Assembly: GCA_009775375.1 (NCBI GenBank)
Contig: VSPO01000003.1
Location: 1 to 64,000, forward strand
Origin: Muribaculaceae bacterium
GTDB taxonomy: Bacteria > Bacteroidota > Bacteroidia > Bacteroidales > Muribaculaceae
Direction: 5' to 3'
Length of the DNA: 64,000 nucleotides
The position numbers and the translations under genes are program-made. This document shows, in pieces, positions 1 through 7,856 of this stretch (position 1 is the first letter of the stretch; each line of letters starts with the position of its first letter). The notes beneath the pieces were generated by a model that was given only the letters and a program-made list of their open reading frames with translations, did no database searches and was not told the origin of the DNA.

Positions 1-669
1 GGCAAAGGATTGACCTCGGAAGCATTGAAATCCATGATTGAATTTTGCCGCAATAATATTCGCCTTGACTCACTGCTAATTACGACTGATGCCGCCAATA
101 AAGCCTCTCAGCGGGTAGCTGAGAAATGCGGATTCGTCAACTTCACCGACTATGACAACAATGGGACACCGTCGAAAGCATTCCGACTCAGTCTTTCTTC
201 TTTGGCTATAAGAAAGGTTGAGGATGGCAAGCGAGATTTCATTGACTTGTTGCTCATTGGCGATGAATCGGAAGATATGATCATGAAATATCTCGACCGG
301 GGAAACCTTTATGTCGGTTCGATAGACAATAAGGATGTGGCTGTGATTGTGACGGATGAGAATAATAACGACTCAATCGAGATAAAAAATCTGGCGGTTG
401 ATGCTGCATTCCGTCGCAGAGGCATAGGCCGGAATATGCTTGAATATGTGGAGAAACTGTATCCTGACAAGAAGATAATCCTCGGTACGGGCGAAACGCC
501 CTCGACACTTCGTTTCTATCAGGCTTGTGGCTATCGCTACTCTCATAGAATCCCCAATTTCTTCACTGACAACTATCCCAATCCTATTGTCGAGGAAGAG
601 GTAGCGCTTCGCGATATGGTATATCTATACAAAGACTCCAATAAAAATGACACCGAAGAACATTCTTGA
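1..669 (+). CDS. tandem GNAT-family N-acetyltransferase (5' end outside window)
   Basis: The frame is open from base 1, so the true start lies upstream; 222 residues are visible. The first ~65 read as the C-terminal half of one GNAT fold: GKGLTSEAL looks like the acetyl-CoA loop and AEKCGF like the late GNAT strand. A second, complete GNAT domain follows (visible residues ~75-215), with its own RRRGIG loop and FYQACGY motif. Known family role: transfer of acetyl from acetyl-CoA to an amine; the substrate cannot be read from the sequence. The stop overlaps the next gene by 23 bp, so the two are probably co-transcribed. A TTG at position 10 could be miscalled as a start, but it falls inside the acetyl-CoA loop. 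Confidence 0.85.
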   Translation, partial: GKGLTSEALKSMIEFCRNNIRLDSLLITTDAANKASQRVAEKCGFVNFTDYDNNGTPSKAFRLSLSSLAIRKVEDGKRDFIDLLLIGDESEDMIMKYLDRGNLYVGSIDNKDVAVIVTDENNNDSIEIKNLAVDAAFRRRGIGRNMLEYVEKLYPDKKIILGTGETPSTLRFYQACGYRYSHRIPNFFTDNYPNPIVEEEVALRDMVYLYKDSNKNDTEEHS

Positions 670-1216
670 CATAACACGCCGCGAGAAATTCCGACAATGG
701 CTCATGGAAAACAGCTCATATGAGAAAGAGTGCTGGATAGCCGTGAAACGCGGCAAGACTCCACCGGAGGATGCCCTGTGGTATCTTGATGCCGTGGAGG
801 AGGCTCTTTGCTTTGGTTGGATTGACTCGACCGTCAAAAATGTGGACGGCGTGACTTTGCAGCGCTTCGGGCCACGAACAAAAAACGGCAGATGGACTGA
901 GCTGAACAAAGAGCGTTGCCGCCGGCTTGAAAAGCTCGGCATAATGACCGACAGGGGTCGTTCCGCCTGTCCCGATCTCGATGCTGAATTTGTCATTGAC
1001 CCTGACATTATCACAGAATTTGAATCCAATCCGGAGGCTTGGTCTAACTTCCGCTCGTTTCCTGCCTTGTATCAGCGGGTGAAAATCGACAATATACAGC
1101 GCAACAAGGCTAACGCAGATTTATTCGCCGCAAGATTAAACAAACTTATCGAGGCCAGCGAAAGGAGCGAGATGATAGGCGATTGGCACGACTGCGGCAG
1201 GCTGCTCGACTATTGA
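647..1216 (+). CDS. YdeI/OmpD-associated family protein
   Basis: This 189-residue protein matches the YdeI/OmpD-associated ('bacteriocin-protection') family in length and layout. It has the N-terminal FRQWLMENSS...ECWIAVKRGK segment, the conserved EALCFGWIDS block and the RFGPRTKNGRWTELN block. Family members have no settled biochemical role; some are linked to stress or peptide resistance. No signal peptide or membrane segment is visible. It overlaps the preceding GNAT gene and is followed 5 bp later by an AraC regulator, so the three look like one transcript. Confidence 0.85.
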   Translation: MTPKNILDITRREKFRQWLMENSSYEKECWIAVKRGKTPPEDALWYLDAVEEALCFGWIDSTVKNVDGVTLQRFGPRTKNGRWTELNKERCRRLEKLGIMTDRGRSACPDLDAEFVIDPDIITEFESNPEAWSNFRSFPALYQRVKIDNIQRNKANADLFAARLNKLIEASERSEMIGDWHDCGRLLDY

Positions 1217-1221
1217 ATCTT

Positions 1222-2004
1222 ATGACAATCATTCAACCGAGAGAGGAACTGCGCTCATACGTGCGCTACTATTGGGTGCTGAAAAGCGATGAGCCTTTCA
1301 GTGTCCTGACTTTCCCTATCGGTTGCCCACAAATTATTTTTTACAAGAAAACACCGCTTTACATACCGGAACTTTACAAGAGCCAATCGCAGTTCACGAT
1401 TAGCGGACAGGTAAATTTTCCTGCGCATATCCTGTCAGACGGAAGTTTGGAAATAATTGTAGCTGTGTTCTATCCGCATACCATCGGGATGTTTATCGAC
1501 ACGCCGCCATCGGCATTCTATAATCTTGAAATCTCCGGTTATGATATTGAGAATAGGACGCTGAATGAAGTTGCTCAGAGGATTTTCGACTGTGAGAACG
1601 CCAAGGAATGTATTGATATTCTGGAGGACTATCTGTTATCAAAGATTAGACGATCATTGAATATCTGTCGGATAGACACGTCTGTCAGTACGTTGCTTCG
1701 CGCTCCCTCTACGCATGTCAATGCTCTTGCTGACATAGCCTGTCTCAGCAAGCGACAATATGAACGGGTATTCCGCGACACTGTGGGCATGAATCCGAAA
1801 GAATATGCCCGAATTGTTCGTTTTCAGAAAGCTTTGTGGCTGATACAACAAGGAGAAAGCAACTATGCCGGTATCTCAGCCGAATGCGGATATTCCGACC
1901 AGTCCCACTTTATAAGAAATTTCAAGGAACTGAGCGGTTATACCCCGGAGACGCTTATAAAACACTGCACCCCATACTCCGACTTGTTTACCAATCCGGT
2001 ATAA
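1222..2004 (+). CDS. AraC-family transcriptional regulator
   Basis: A 260-residue cytoplasmic protein. The N-terminal ~150 residues begin IIQPREELRSYVRYYWVL, typical of the DUF6597-type sensor half of AraC regulators. The C-terminal ~90 residues carry the two helix-turn-helix motifs: LADIACLSKRQYERVFRD, then ISAECGYSDQSHFIRNFKE, ending GYTPETL. The ATG at 1222 is preferred over one 39 bp upstream because the extension would run into the previous gene and adds no family sequence. It probably regulates its neighbours, possibly the CatA-like gene 56 bp downstream; this is inferred from position only. Confidence 0.88.
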   Translation: MTIIQPREELRSYVRYYWVLKSDEPFSVLTFPIGCPQIIFYKKTPLYIPELYKSQSQFTISGQVNFPAHILSDGSLEIIVAVFYPHTIGMFIDTPPSAFYNLEISGYDIENRTLNEVAQRIFDCENAKECIDILEDYLLSKIRRSLNICRIDTSVSTLLRAPSTHVNALADIACLSKRQYERVFRDTVGMNPKEYARIVRFQKALWLIQQGESNYAGISAECGYSDQSHFIRNFKELSGYTPETLIKHCTPYSDLFTNPV

Positions 2005-2041
2005 TGTCGCTTTTCTTCTATCCGGAGTGATAATCCTGTGG

Positions 2042-2049
2042 TAATTTTG
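2042..2049 (+). promoter_or_regulatory. candidate -7 element for the CatA-like gene
   Basis: TAATTTTG matches the Bacteroidota TAnnTTTG -7 element. No good TTG lies ~20 bp upstream. Transcription would begin near 2056, leaving a leader of only about 5-8 nt before the ATG at 2061 or 2064. Confidence 0.45.
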
Positions 2050-2060
2050 CATCAAAAAAC

Positions 2061-2678
2061 ATGATGCAGGAAGTAAATCCCAAAGAGACCACGAGAGCCT
2101 ACGCTTTTGAAATGTGGATGAAGGCACCGATGCCGATGGTGGCGTTAATCAAGACTCTCGATGTAACCCGTTTACGACATATCTGTCGAAAACGAGGACT
2201 GAAATTCAACATGCTGATGTGTTGGTGCATCGGTAAGGCCGCTTCACAGGTCAAGGAGTTCTACTTGCTTCCCGTCGGCGACAAGCTGATAAAATACGAC
2301 TCAATCGCAGTAAATACGATAGTCGCCAACTTGCGGAGAGAAGTCAGCTCATGCGACATCCCTTTCAGCGATGACCTCCCGCGCTTTAACAAAGATTACT
2401 TGCATCTGACATGTCACGTAGCCGAAAGCTGCGAGAATCATGACATCGCCGATAGCATGGTAATCGGCACATCGGCATTGGCTCAATACGACATAGACGG
2501 TGCAGTCGGAATGTATAGCGGTGTATTCAACAACCCCTTCATGATTTGGGGCGCATACCGCCGCCACTGGTTCAAGACCCGCTTGACCGTCTCATTCCAG
2601 TTCCACCACACCCAGATGGACGGCGCACACGCCGCCCGCTTCCTCGGCCTGCTGCAAAAAGAGATCAACAAATTATAG
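2061..2678 (+). CDS. CatA-like O-acetyltransferase
   Basis: A 205-residue protein of the chloramphenicol acetyltransferase fold. The active-site signature HHTQMDG sits at residues 182-188, with the predicted catalytic His183 and structural Asp187, followed by GAHAARFL as in CAT enzymes. Known chemistry of the family is acetyl transfer from acetyl-CoA to a hydroxyl group. Chromosomal CatA-like proteins of Bacteroidota often have no proven drug substrate, so chloramphenicol resistance should not be assumed. Two ATGs (2061 and 2064) are adjacent. The gene is followed at once by a bidirectional terminator. Confidence 0.8.
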   Translation: MMQEVNPKETTRAYAFEMWMKAPMPMVALIKTLDVTRLRHICRKRGLKFNMLMCWCIGKAASQVKEFYLLPVGDKLIKYDSIAVNTIVANLRREVSSCDIPFSDDLPRFNKDYLHLTCHVAESCENHDIADSMVIGTSALAQYDIDGAVGMYSGVFNNPFMIWGAYRRHWFKTRLTVSFQFHHTQMDGAHAARFLGLLQKEINKL

Positions 2679-2680
2679 GA

Positions 2681-2718
2681 AAATCCACCGAAAAAAGTGA
2701 TTTTCTCTCGGTGGATTT
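2681..2718. terminator. bidirectional intrinsic terminator
   Basis: An 11-bp perfect stem pairs 2681-2691 (AAATCCACCGA) with 2708-2718, and a T run follows on the + strand. It separates the convergent CatA-like gene (+) and the outer-membrane gene (-). The A/T-rich ends make it usable from both sides. Confidence 0.8.
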
Positions 2719-2763
2719 TTAGATTAGTGCAGTCTTTTTCTTTCGCCGCCTCACGTTTGGCTC

Positions 2764-4842
2764 TTATCTTCCTCCTGCAGATGAGGCGTCCGTCTTCGCA
2801 TCGGCGTTTACGAGCTTCTGAACACCGCGTTTCTGACGACCCCACTGCACGTTGTAGCTTATCGAAACGTATGGCATACGCATATCAAGCCGCATATGCT
2901 GCTCATTGCTGTTCCATTTGCTCATCGACTTGCTGCCCTGGTCGTATTTCCCAAACGGCATTATTATCCCGGCGGAAAATTGCCATGACTTCCAATTGTA
3001 GCTTATGTCTATAATATTGATATCCTCTCCCCATGAAATTTTCTCACCCCATAGGTCACGCTGCGCTCTGACGTATTGGCCGGAAAGTACAAATCCCCAG
3101 TGCATAAGTTGGATTGAGGCATTGCCGCTCCATGCATTGTTATGAAGTTCATAGCCCGTGCCGCGCATGCGTTCCATGCGATATTGCAGGTAGCCGCTTG
3201 CCATGAGCCAGTTGGGGATGATTTCTATTTGTGGCGCGAGGAAGAATGAAAGGTTCTGAAGACCGCGGCTGTTTTCATACGACGTAATAAGCTTATCGTC
3301 TTTCCAATATAGAAGAGGGGTTATGGCGTTGGGCGAGGTGAATGCACGTACTCCGAACGAACTGCTGACGCGTGGCAGGTTGAACCCATATCGGAATGTC
3401 AGCATATATGAGTTGGCCGTCTTAAGATTCTGATTACCGACACGCCATTGAAAACCGTCGAGCTGTTGAGGCACGATGTTGGTCTGGGAAAGCGACGGGG
3501 CAGATTGCCACGACGTGAAATTGAGCCGGAAATTGTGGTTCTGATTCAGTGAATATGTAATGGTGGCTTGAGGGCGGGGGCTCCATGAATGATTGCCTTG
3601 GTCCGACTCTTTGAAAAGGAAGTCGGTGTATTGCATTCCCATGCCTGCCGTAGCCGACCATTTGCCGAAACGGTGGAAATATTCGGCAAAGAAATACACT
3701 TTGTCCTGTCTTTGATGGAATATGCTTCCATCAAGGTTTTCATATTCCGAACGGTTGCGATTCGCGGTATAAGACACGCCGGTGGTGAAACGCGAATTGC
3801 GCCAGTTCTTGATATAATCCGCTTCGATGGCATAAGCCTGGTTACGGTCTTTAATGTTGGTATGGATGTCGGTAAGATAGCTGTCTGCGTTAGGCAATTG
3901 TTCCATATAGTCAGACCATGACCGCCCGAAATACATCGATGCGCTTAAATCTACCACCAACATCTGTTTGCGGGGGAAATTCTGCTGAAGGTAAAGTGAT
4001 AATGTCGGATAGTTGCCTTTGTCGCCATATCTCTCTGTCAGCAGGATATCGTTGTCTCCGTTGCTGTACGACATGATGCCGTTGTATTCCGTCTTGTTGC
4101 CTGAATGCTGCTGATTCGTGAATTGTGCGACAAAGACCGTCGTGTCCGGTTTTATATAATTGTATGAGGCAAAATAATATGGAAGTGTATTGTCGAGGCA
4201 GCCTCCGCGAGGCGTCTCTCTTCTGGTGATGGATGTCCCGTCGGGATACGTGAATGTCTCGTTGTAGTCTCGATAAATTTTAATGTCCTCAGTCAGCTTG
4301 CAGCTGGCATATACTTCCCATTGCGAACGTCCGACATTGAATTTGGCATCGGCCATGTAGAAACCCCATGCCTGATTGAGGGCCGGGCGTGCCTGACCCT
4401 GAAAAGAACCACCGACCGTGGGATTTGACACGATGAAATTCAATACGTAGTTTGCGCCTCCGTAGCGCAGTCCGGGATTGTCGATCCATTCCACGCGCTT
4501 GATTGTCTCCGGCAGCAGGGCTCTGACCTGGTCGATTGTTGATTCTCTTCCATTGATGCGAATCTGTACGGATTGTCCGGCGGCTTGAATCGAACCAAGT
4601 GCTTCGCTGACGTTCAGCGACGGAATCATCAGGTTGTTGAGCAGCTGCATACCATTCTTCGAATTCTCAACAGCGCTTTTCGATGGATGATAGACATCCA
4701 TGTCGGCTTTTCTTATCACCTTGGGAGCTTCTATTACGATCTCCTGAAGCTCTTGCCCTGACAATGAGTCAGGTGCCTCTGTTTGGGCATGTCCACTGAT
4801 CGCGCCCAGTGCAATGGATAGTAGTGTAATGGTTTGTTTCAT
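2764..4842 (-). CDS. outer membrane beta-barrel protein (TonB-receptor-like, no carboxypeptidase domain)
   Basis: A 692-residue protein starting MKQTITLLSIALG with a cleavable signal peptide (GAISGHAQ). A plug-like domain (~30-150) includes IVIEAPKV near the N terminus and VQIRINGR...IKRVEWIDNPGLRYGGANYVLNFIV. A long series of amphipathic strands follows and forms the barrel to the C terminus. This matches the 'outer membrane beta-barrel family' common in Bacteroidota. There is no SusD partner, so it is not a glycan SusC. The ATG at 4842 is chosen over 4854 because signal-peptide features begin there. The gene is monocistronic, with a strong promoter and a palindrome upstream. The ligand is unknown. 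Confidence 0.85.
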   Translation of the reverse strand: MKQTITLLSIALGAISGHAQTEAPDSLSGQELQEIVIEAPKVIRKADMDVYHPSKSAVENSKNGMQLLNNLMIPSLNVSEALGSIQAAGQSVQIRINGRESTIDQVRALLPETIKRVEWIDNPGLRYGGANYVLNFIVSNPTVGGSFQGQARPALNQAWGFYMADAKFNVGRSQWEVYASCKLTEDIKIYRDYNETFTYPDGTSITRRETPRGGCLDNTLPYYFASYNYIKPDTTVFVAQFTNQQHSGNKTEYNGIMSYSNGDNDILLTERYGDKGNYPTLSLYLQQNFPRKQMLVVDLSASMYFGRSWSDYMEQLPNADSYLTDIHTNIKDRNQAYAIEADYIKNWRNSRFTTGVSYTANRNRSEYENLDGSIFHQRQDKVYFFAEYFHRFGKWSATAGMGMQYTDFLFKESDQGNHSWSPRPQATITYSLNQNHNFRLNFTSWQSAPSLSQTNIVPQQLDGFQWRVGNQNLKTANSYMLTFRYGFNLPRVSSSFGVRAFTSPNAITPLLYWKDDKLITSYENSRGLQNLSFFLAPQIEIIPNWLMASGYLQYRMERMRGTGYELHNNAWSGNASIQLMHWGFVLSGQYVRAQRDLWGEKISWGEDINIIDISYNWKSWQFSAGIIMPFGKYDQGSKSMSKWNSNEQHMRLDMRMPYVSISYNVQWGRQKRGVQKLVNADAKTDASSAGGR

Positions 4843-4919
4843 ATCTTGAGTCATTTGCTTTTATTACGAAAAGTTATGTCGATTTGTGACCAAAATCCTC
4901 AACAAATCTTTTGACGATG

Positions 4920-4950
4920 CAAAGTTAATAAGAATTTTACTACTATGCAA
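4920..4950 (-). promoter_or_regulatory. primary sigma promoter of the outer-membrane barrel gene
   Basis: On the minus strand a TTG (4948-4950) is followed after exactly 20 bp by TAACTTTG (4920-4927), a full match to the Bacteroidota TTG-N19/21-TAnnTTTG promoter. Transcription should start near 4913, about 70 nt before the ATG at 4842. Confidence 0.75.
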
Positions 4951-4962
4951 TGCAAAGTAGTA
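4938..4962. promoter_or_regulatory. 25-bp palindrome overlapping the -33 element
   Basis: TACTACTATGCA (4938-4949) and TGCAAAGTAGTA (4951-4962) are inverted copies with 11 of 12 positions complementary around base 4950. The palindrome covers the -33 TTG, so a dimeric repressor bound here would block the promoter. The binding protein is unknown. Confidence 0.55.
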
Positions 4963-5062
4963 GAATCTATAAAGAAAAATTCATAAAAGAGAACTTTGGA
5001 ATAAATGGCAATGGATAAGGCGCTGTGTTCAATACATAATATGCGATAGTTTGACTGGGAAT

Positions 5063-5110
5063 AAAAAAGCTTTGCTTAAAATTTCGGGAATAAGTCGAAA
5101 TTTTAAGCAA
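5063..5110 (-). terminator. intrinsic terminator of the histidine operon
   Basis: A perfect 15-bp stem pairs 5072-5086 with 5096-5110. Read on the minus strand it is followed by a TTTTTT tract (5063-5068). It lies about 70 nt beyond the hisIE stop. Confidence 0.85.
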
Positions 5111-5180
5111 GGCGCTCTTAAACAGGATTCCTTATTTATTTCGATTTAATGATTCTTATAATCGCTGAGTCCTATTTTTT

Positions 5181-5789
5181 TTACGAGTGGCGGAGTTTGA
5201 GTTCTTTTTCTATGTCGGTGATGTCTACGTCCATCTGTTCGAGCAAGACGAGATAATGGTAGAGAAGGTCGGCGGCTTCGTAGATAAAGCGGCTTCTGTT
5301 GCCGTCGACGGCCTCAATGGCCGATTCCACGGCCTCTTCCCCTACTTTTTGCGCTATCTTCTTTACTCCCTTGATAAACAGCCTTGTCGTATATGAATTT
5401 TCAGGCATCTCCTCATGACGACGCTGTATCAGTGCCGATAGTTTTCTTACGAATCCCTCTTCCGGGGGAGTGTCGAAACAGGATTCCGTGCCGCGATGGC
5501 ATGTCGGCCCGACAGGATTGGCCTTGATTAGGAGAGTGTCGCCATCGCAATCAAGATACATCTCCTCGACGTTCAGGAAATTACCGCTTGTTTCCCCCTT
5601 TGTCCATAATTGCTGACGCGTGCGGCTGAAGAATGTCACTTTGCCTGTGGCCAATGTCTTGTCAAAGGCCTCTCGGTTCATATATCCCATCATCAACACC
5701 TTCAGCGAAACTGCATCCTGGATTATCACGGGAAGCAGGCCGTCGGCACATTTTTCAAGCTTGCAGCAATCGAAAGTCAAGTCATTCAT
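5181..5789 (-). CDS. hisIE: bifunctional phosphoribosyl-AMP cyclohydrolase / phosphoribosyl-ATP pyrophosphatase
   Basis: A 202-residue fusion. Residues ~1-110 are the HisI cyclohydrolase, with [18 protein letters not shown], the metal-binding DCDGDTLLI and [15 protein letters not shown] motifs. Residues ~115-200 are the HisE pyrophosphatase, with [18 protein letters not shown] and [13 protein letters not shown]. It catalyses steps 2 and 3 of histidine synthesis in the cytoplasm. It is the last gene of the his operon; its ATG overlaps the hisF stop as ATGA. The I-E fusion is normal in Bacteroidota. Confidence 0.97.
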   Translation of the reverse strand: MNDLTFDCCKLEKCADGLLPVIIQDAVSLKVLMMGYMNREAFDKTLATGKVTFFSRTRQQLWTKGETSGNFLNVEEMYLDCDGDTLLIKANPVGPTCHRGTESCFDTPPEEGFVRKLSALIQRRHEEMPENSYTTRLFIKGVKKIAQKVGEEAVESAIEAVDGNRSRFIYEAADLLYHYLVLLEQMDVDITDIEKELKLRHS

Positions 5790-6541
5790 AATCTTACCTC
5801 AATACCTTTTTTAGAGAGTTCCTGTTTAAGAGAGTCTACGGTGGTTTCGCCGTAATGGAAAATGCTGGCGGCAAGGGCGGCGTCGGCCTTTCCCTTGGTC
5901 AGCACGTCGGCGATATCGTCTACATTGCCCGCGCCTCCCGAAGCTATGACGGGGATGCCAAGCATGGAGCACAATCGGGCGAACGTGTCGCAGGGATAGC
6001 CCGAGCGCGTGCCGTCATGATCCATGGAGGTGAACATGATTTCGCCTGCACCCCTTTGCTCCACCTCCTTTGCCCAACTGAAAAGCTCCAGTTGCGTGAG
6101 ACGTGAGCCGCCATGGGTGGTCACTCTCCATTCTCCGTCAATCTGCTTCGCATCGATGGCCACGACCACGAATTGCCGACCGTATCTCTCCGCTATTTCA
6201 GTGATAAGTCCGGGATTTGCAACGGCCGCGCTGTTGATTGTGATTTTGTCTGCCCCTGCGTTAAGCAGCCTGGCAGCGTCTTCGATGCTTGATATGCCCC
6301 CTCCGACAGTGAACGGGATGTTGATGCGCTCCGCTATGCGGCTGACGAGTCCCGTGAACGTTGCGCGATCCTCTTTCGAGGCACTGATGTCGAGATAGAC
6401 AAGCTCGTCGGCTCCTTCCGAGGCATATTTCGCCCCTAATTCCACGGGGTCGCCAACGTCGGCAAGCCCCTCGAAATTGATTCCTTTCACGGTCCTTCCG
6501 CCTTTCACGTCAAGACACGGTATGATTCTTTTTGCCGGCAT
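5786..6541 (-). CDS. hisF: imidazole glycerol phosphate synthase, cyclase subunit
   Basis: A 251-residue TIM barrel starting [20 protein letters not shown]. The catalytic Asp in IPCLDV and the second in VVVAIDAK are present, with phosphate-binding GGGISS and the ASGGAGN segment. It joins HisH to turn PRFAR plus ammonia into IGP and AICAR. It starts 2 bp after the hisA stop and overlaps hisIE by 4 bp. Confidence 0.97.
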   Translation of the reverse strand: MPAKRIIPCLDVKGGRTVKGINFEGLADVGDPVELGAKYASEGADELVYLDISASKEDRATFTGLVSRIAERINIPFTVGGGISSIEDAARLLNAGADKITINSAAVANPGLITEIAERYGRQFVVVAIDAKQIDGEWRVTTHGGSRLTQLELFSWAKEVEQRGAGEIMFTSMDHDGTRSGYPCDTFARLCSMLGIPVIASGGAGNVDDIADVLTKGKADAALAASIFHYGETTVDSLKQELSKKGIEVRL

Positions 6542-6543
6542 GG

Positions 6544-7275
6544 TTATTTTTCTGATTTGATGAATTCTGTGATTTCCTCAAGGGATATGCGTCCCTCGTA
6601 GATGGCTTTCCCGACGATTACGCGCTGCAGACCTTTGTCGTTGAGCATACGGATGTCGTCCATAGAGGATATGCCTCCGGAGACGGTGAAAACAATGTCG
6701 GGATAACGGCTGGCAAGGTCTACGTACAGCTGCGTCGCCGGCCCCTGAAGCATCCCGTCTTTGGAGATGTCGGTGGTGATGACCTCTTTCAGACCAGAGG
6801 GAATAAATCGGTCGAGCAGGTCATGGATTGATAGGGGGGAATCCTCCATCCATCCGGCCACGGCCACTTTCCCTTGACGAAGGTCGGCCCCGAGGATGAT
6901 TCTCTCCCCTCCGAAGCGTCGTAGCCATTCCTCCATCGTGTCAGGCTCTTTTACGGCGAGGCTGCCGATTATTGCGTGGCCGGCTCCGGCTGAAAAGACG
7001 TCGTCAAGATGCTGCTGGTTTTTTACCCCGCCGCCCCATTCCACGTCAAGGCCGCCGATTGAGGCTATTCTTTCGAGCGAAGGAAGGTTGCAGGGTTTTC
7101 CTGCCTTGGCCCCGTCAAGGTCCACGACGTGGATGCGACTGACTCCCGCGTCGGCATAACGCCGGGCCATCTCCTCTGGAGTAGAGGAATAGACGGCTTT
7201 CTTGTTGTAGTCGCCTTGCGAGAGGCGCACGCATTTGCCGTCGATGATATCTATTGCCGGTATTATCTCAATCAT
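6544..7275 (-). CDS. hisA: phosphoribosylformimino-5-aminoimidazole carboxamide ribotide isomerase
   Basis: A 243-residue TIM barrel homologous to HisF. It has the paired catalytic aspartates in [12 protein letters not shown] and [10 protein letters not shown], and the phosphate-binding GGGVK and SGGISS loops. It converts ProFAR to PRFAR. Its ATG overlaps the hisH stop as ATGA, which suggests translational coupling. Confidence 0.97.
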   Translation of the reverse strand: MIEIIPAIDIIDGKCVRLSQGDYNKKAVYSSTPEEMARRYADAGVSRIHVVDLDGAKAGKPCNLPSLERIASIGGLDVEWGGGVKNQQHLDDVFSAGAGHAIIGSLAVKEPDTMEEWLRRFGGERIILGADLRQGKVAVAGWMEDSPLSIHDLLDRFIPSGLKEVITTDISKDGMLQGPATQLYVDLASRYPDIVFTVSGGISSMDDIRMLNDKGLQRVIVGKAIYEGRISLEEITEFIKSEK

Positions 7276-7856
7276 AGCTCAAGAAAATTTAAGAGAATCC
7301 TTTCCCCGACCTTTCCGCTTTTTTCGGGATGAAACTGCGTGCCGTAGAAATTTTCATATTTCAGTGCGGCGGAGAACAGTTCAGGATGGCGCGATGTGGC
7401 TATCGTGTCCAGGCAAAGTGGAGCGTAGTAGCTGTGTACGAAATATACGTATGCGCCGGCGTCGATCCCTTTGAAAAGTTTGCTTTCAAGGTTGGAGATA
7501 CGGCTCCATCCCATATGCGGCACCTTTATCCCCGGCTTTTCGGCGAAGCGTCGCACTTTGGCGTCAAAAATGCCCATGCATTCAGCGTCTCCCTCCTCCG
7601 AATGCCTGCACATCACCTGCATCCCCACGCATATCCCCAATACGGGATGCCTGAGGCTTCCGATCAGTTCCGGAAGACCCAATTCCCGGAGATTGTCCAT
7701 GGCCTTGGCCGCGCTCCCCACTCCGGGCAGAATGACGTGGGAGGCTTTCTCTATGACGGAATGGTCGGACGTGAGCACCCATTCCGCGCCCAGCCGTCCG
7801 ATGGCGTTGCCGAGAGAGCGGATATTGCCCATTCCGTAGTCGATGATAGCGATCAT
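7272..7856 (-). CDS. hisH: imidazole glycerol phosphate synthase, glutaminase subunit
   Basis: A 194-residue class I glutamine amidotransferase that supplies ammonia to HisF. The nucleophile Cys76 sits in LGICVGMQ and the His/Glu pair in FHPEKS near the C terminus; the N terminus MIAIIDYGMGNI is diagnostic. The frame stays open for 52 more codons upstream, but the family start at 7856 is clear and overlaps the hisCB stop as ATGA. Confidence 0.97.
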   Translation of the reverse strand: MIAIIDYGMGNIRSLGNAIGRLGAEWVLTSDHSVIEKASHVILPGVGSAAKAMDNLRELGLPELIGSLRHPVLGICVGMQVMCRHSEEGDAECMGIFDAKVRRFAEKPGIKVPHMGWSRISNLESKLFKGIDAGAYVYFVHSYYAPLCLDTIATSRHPELFSAALKYENFYGTQFHPEKSGKVGERILLNFLEL

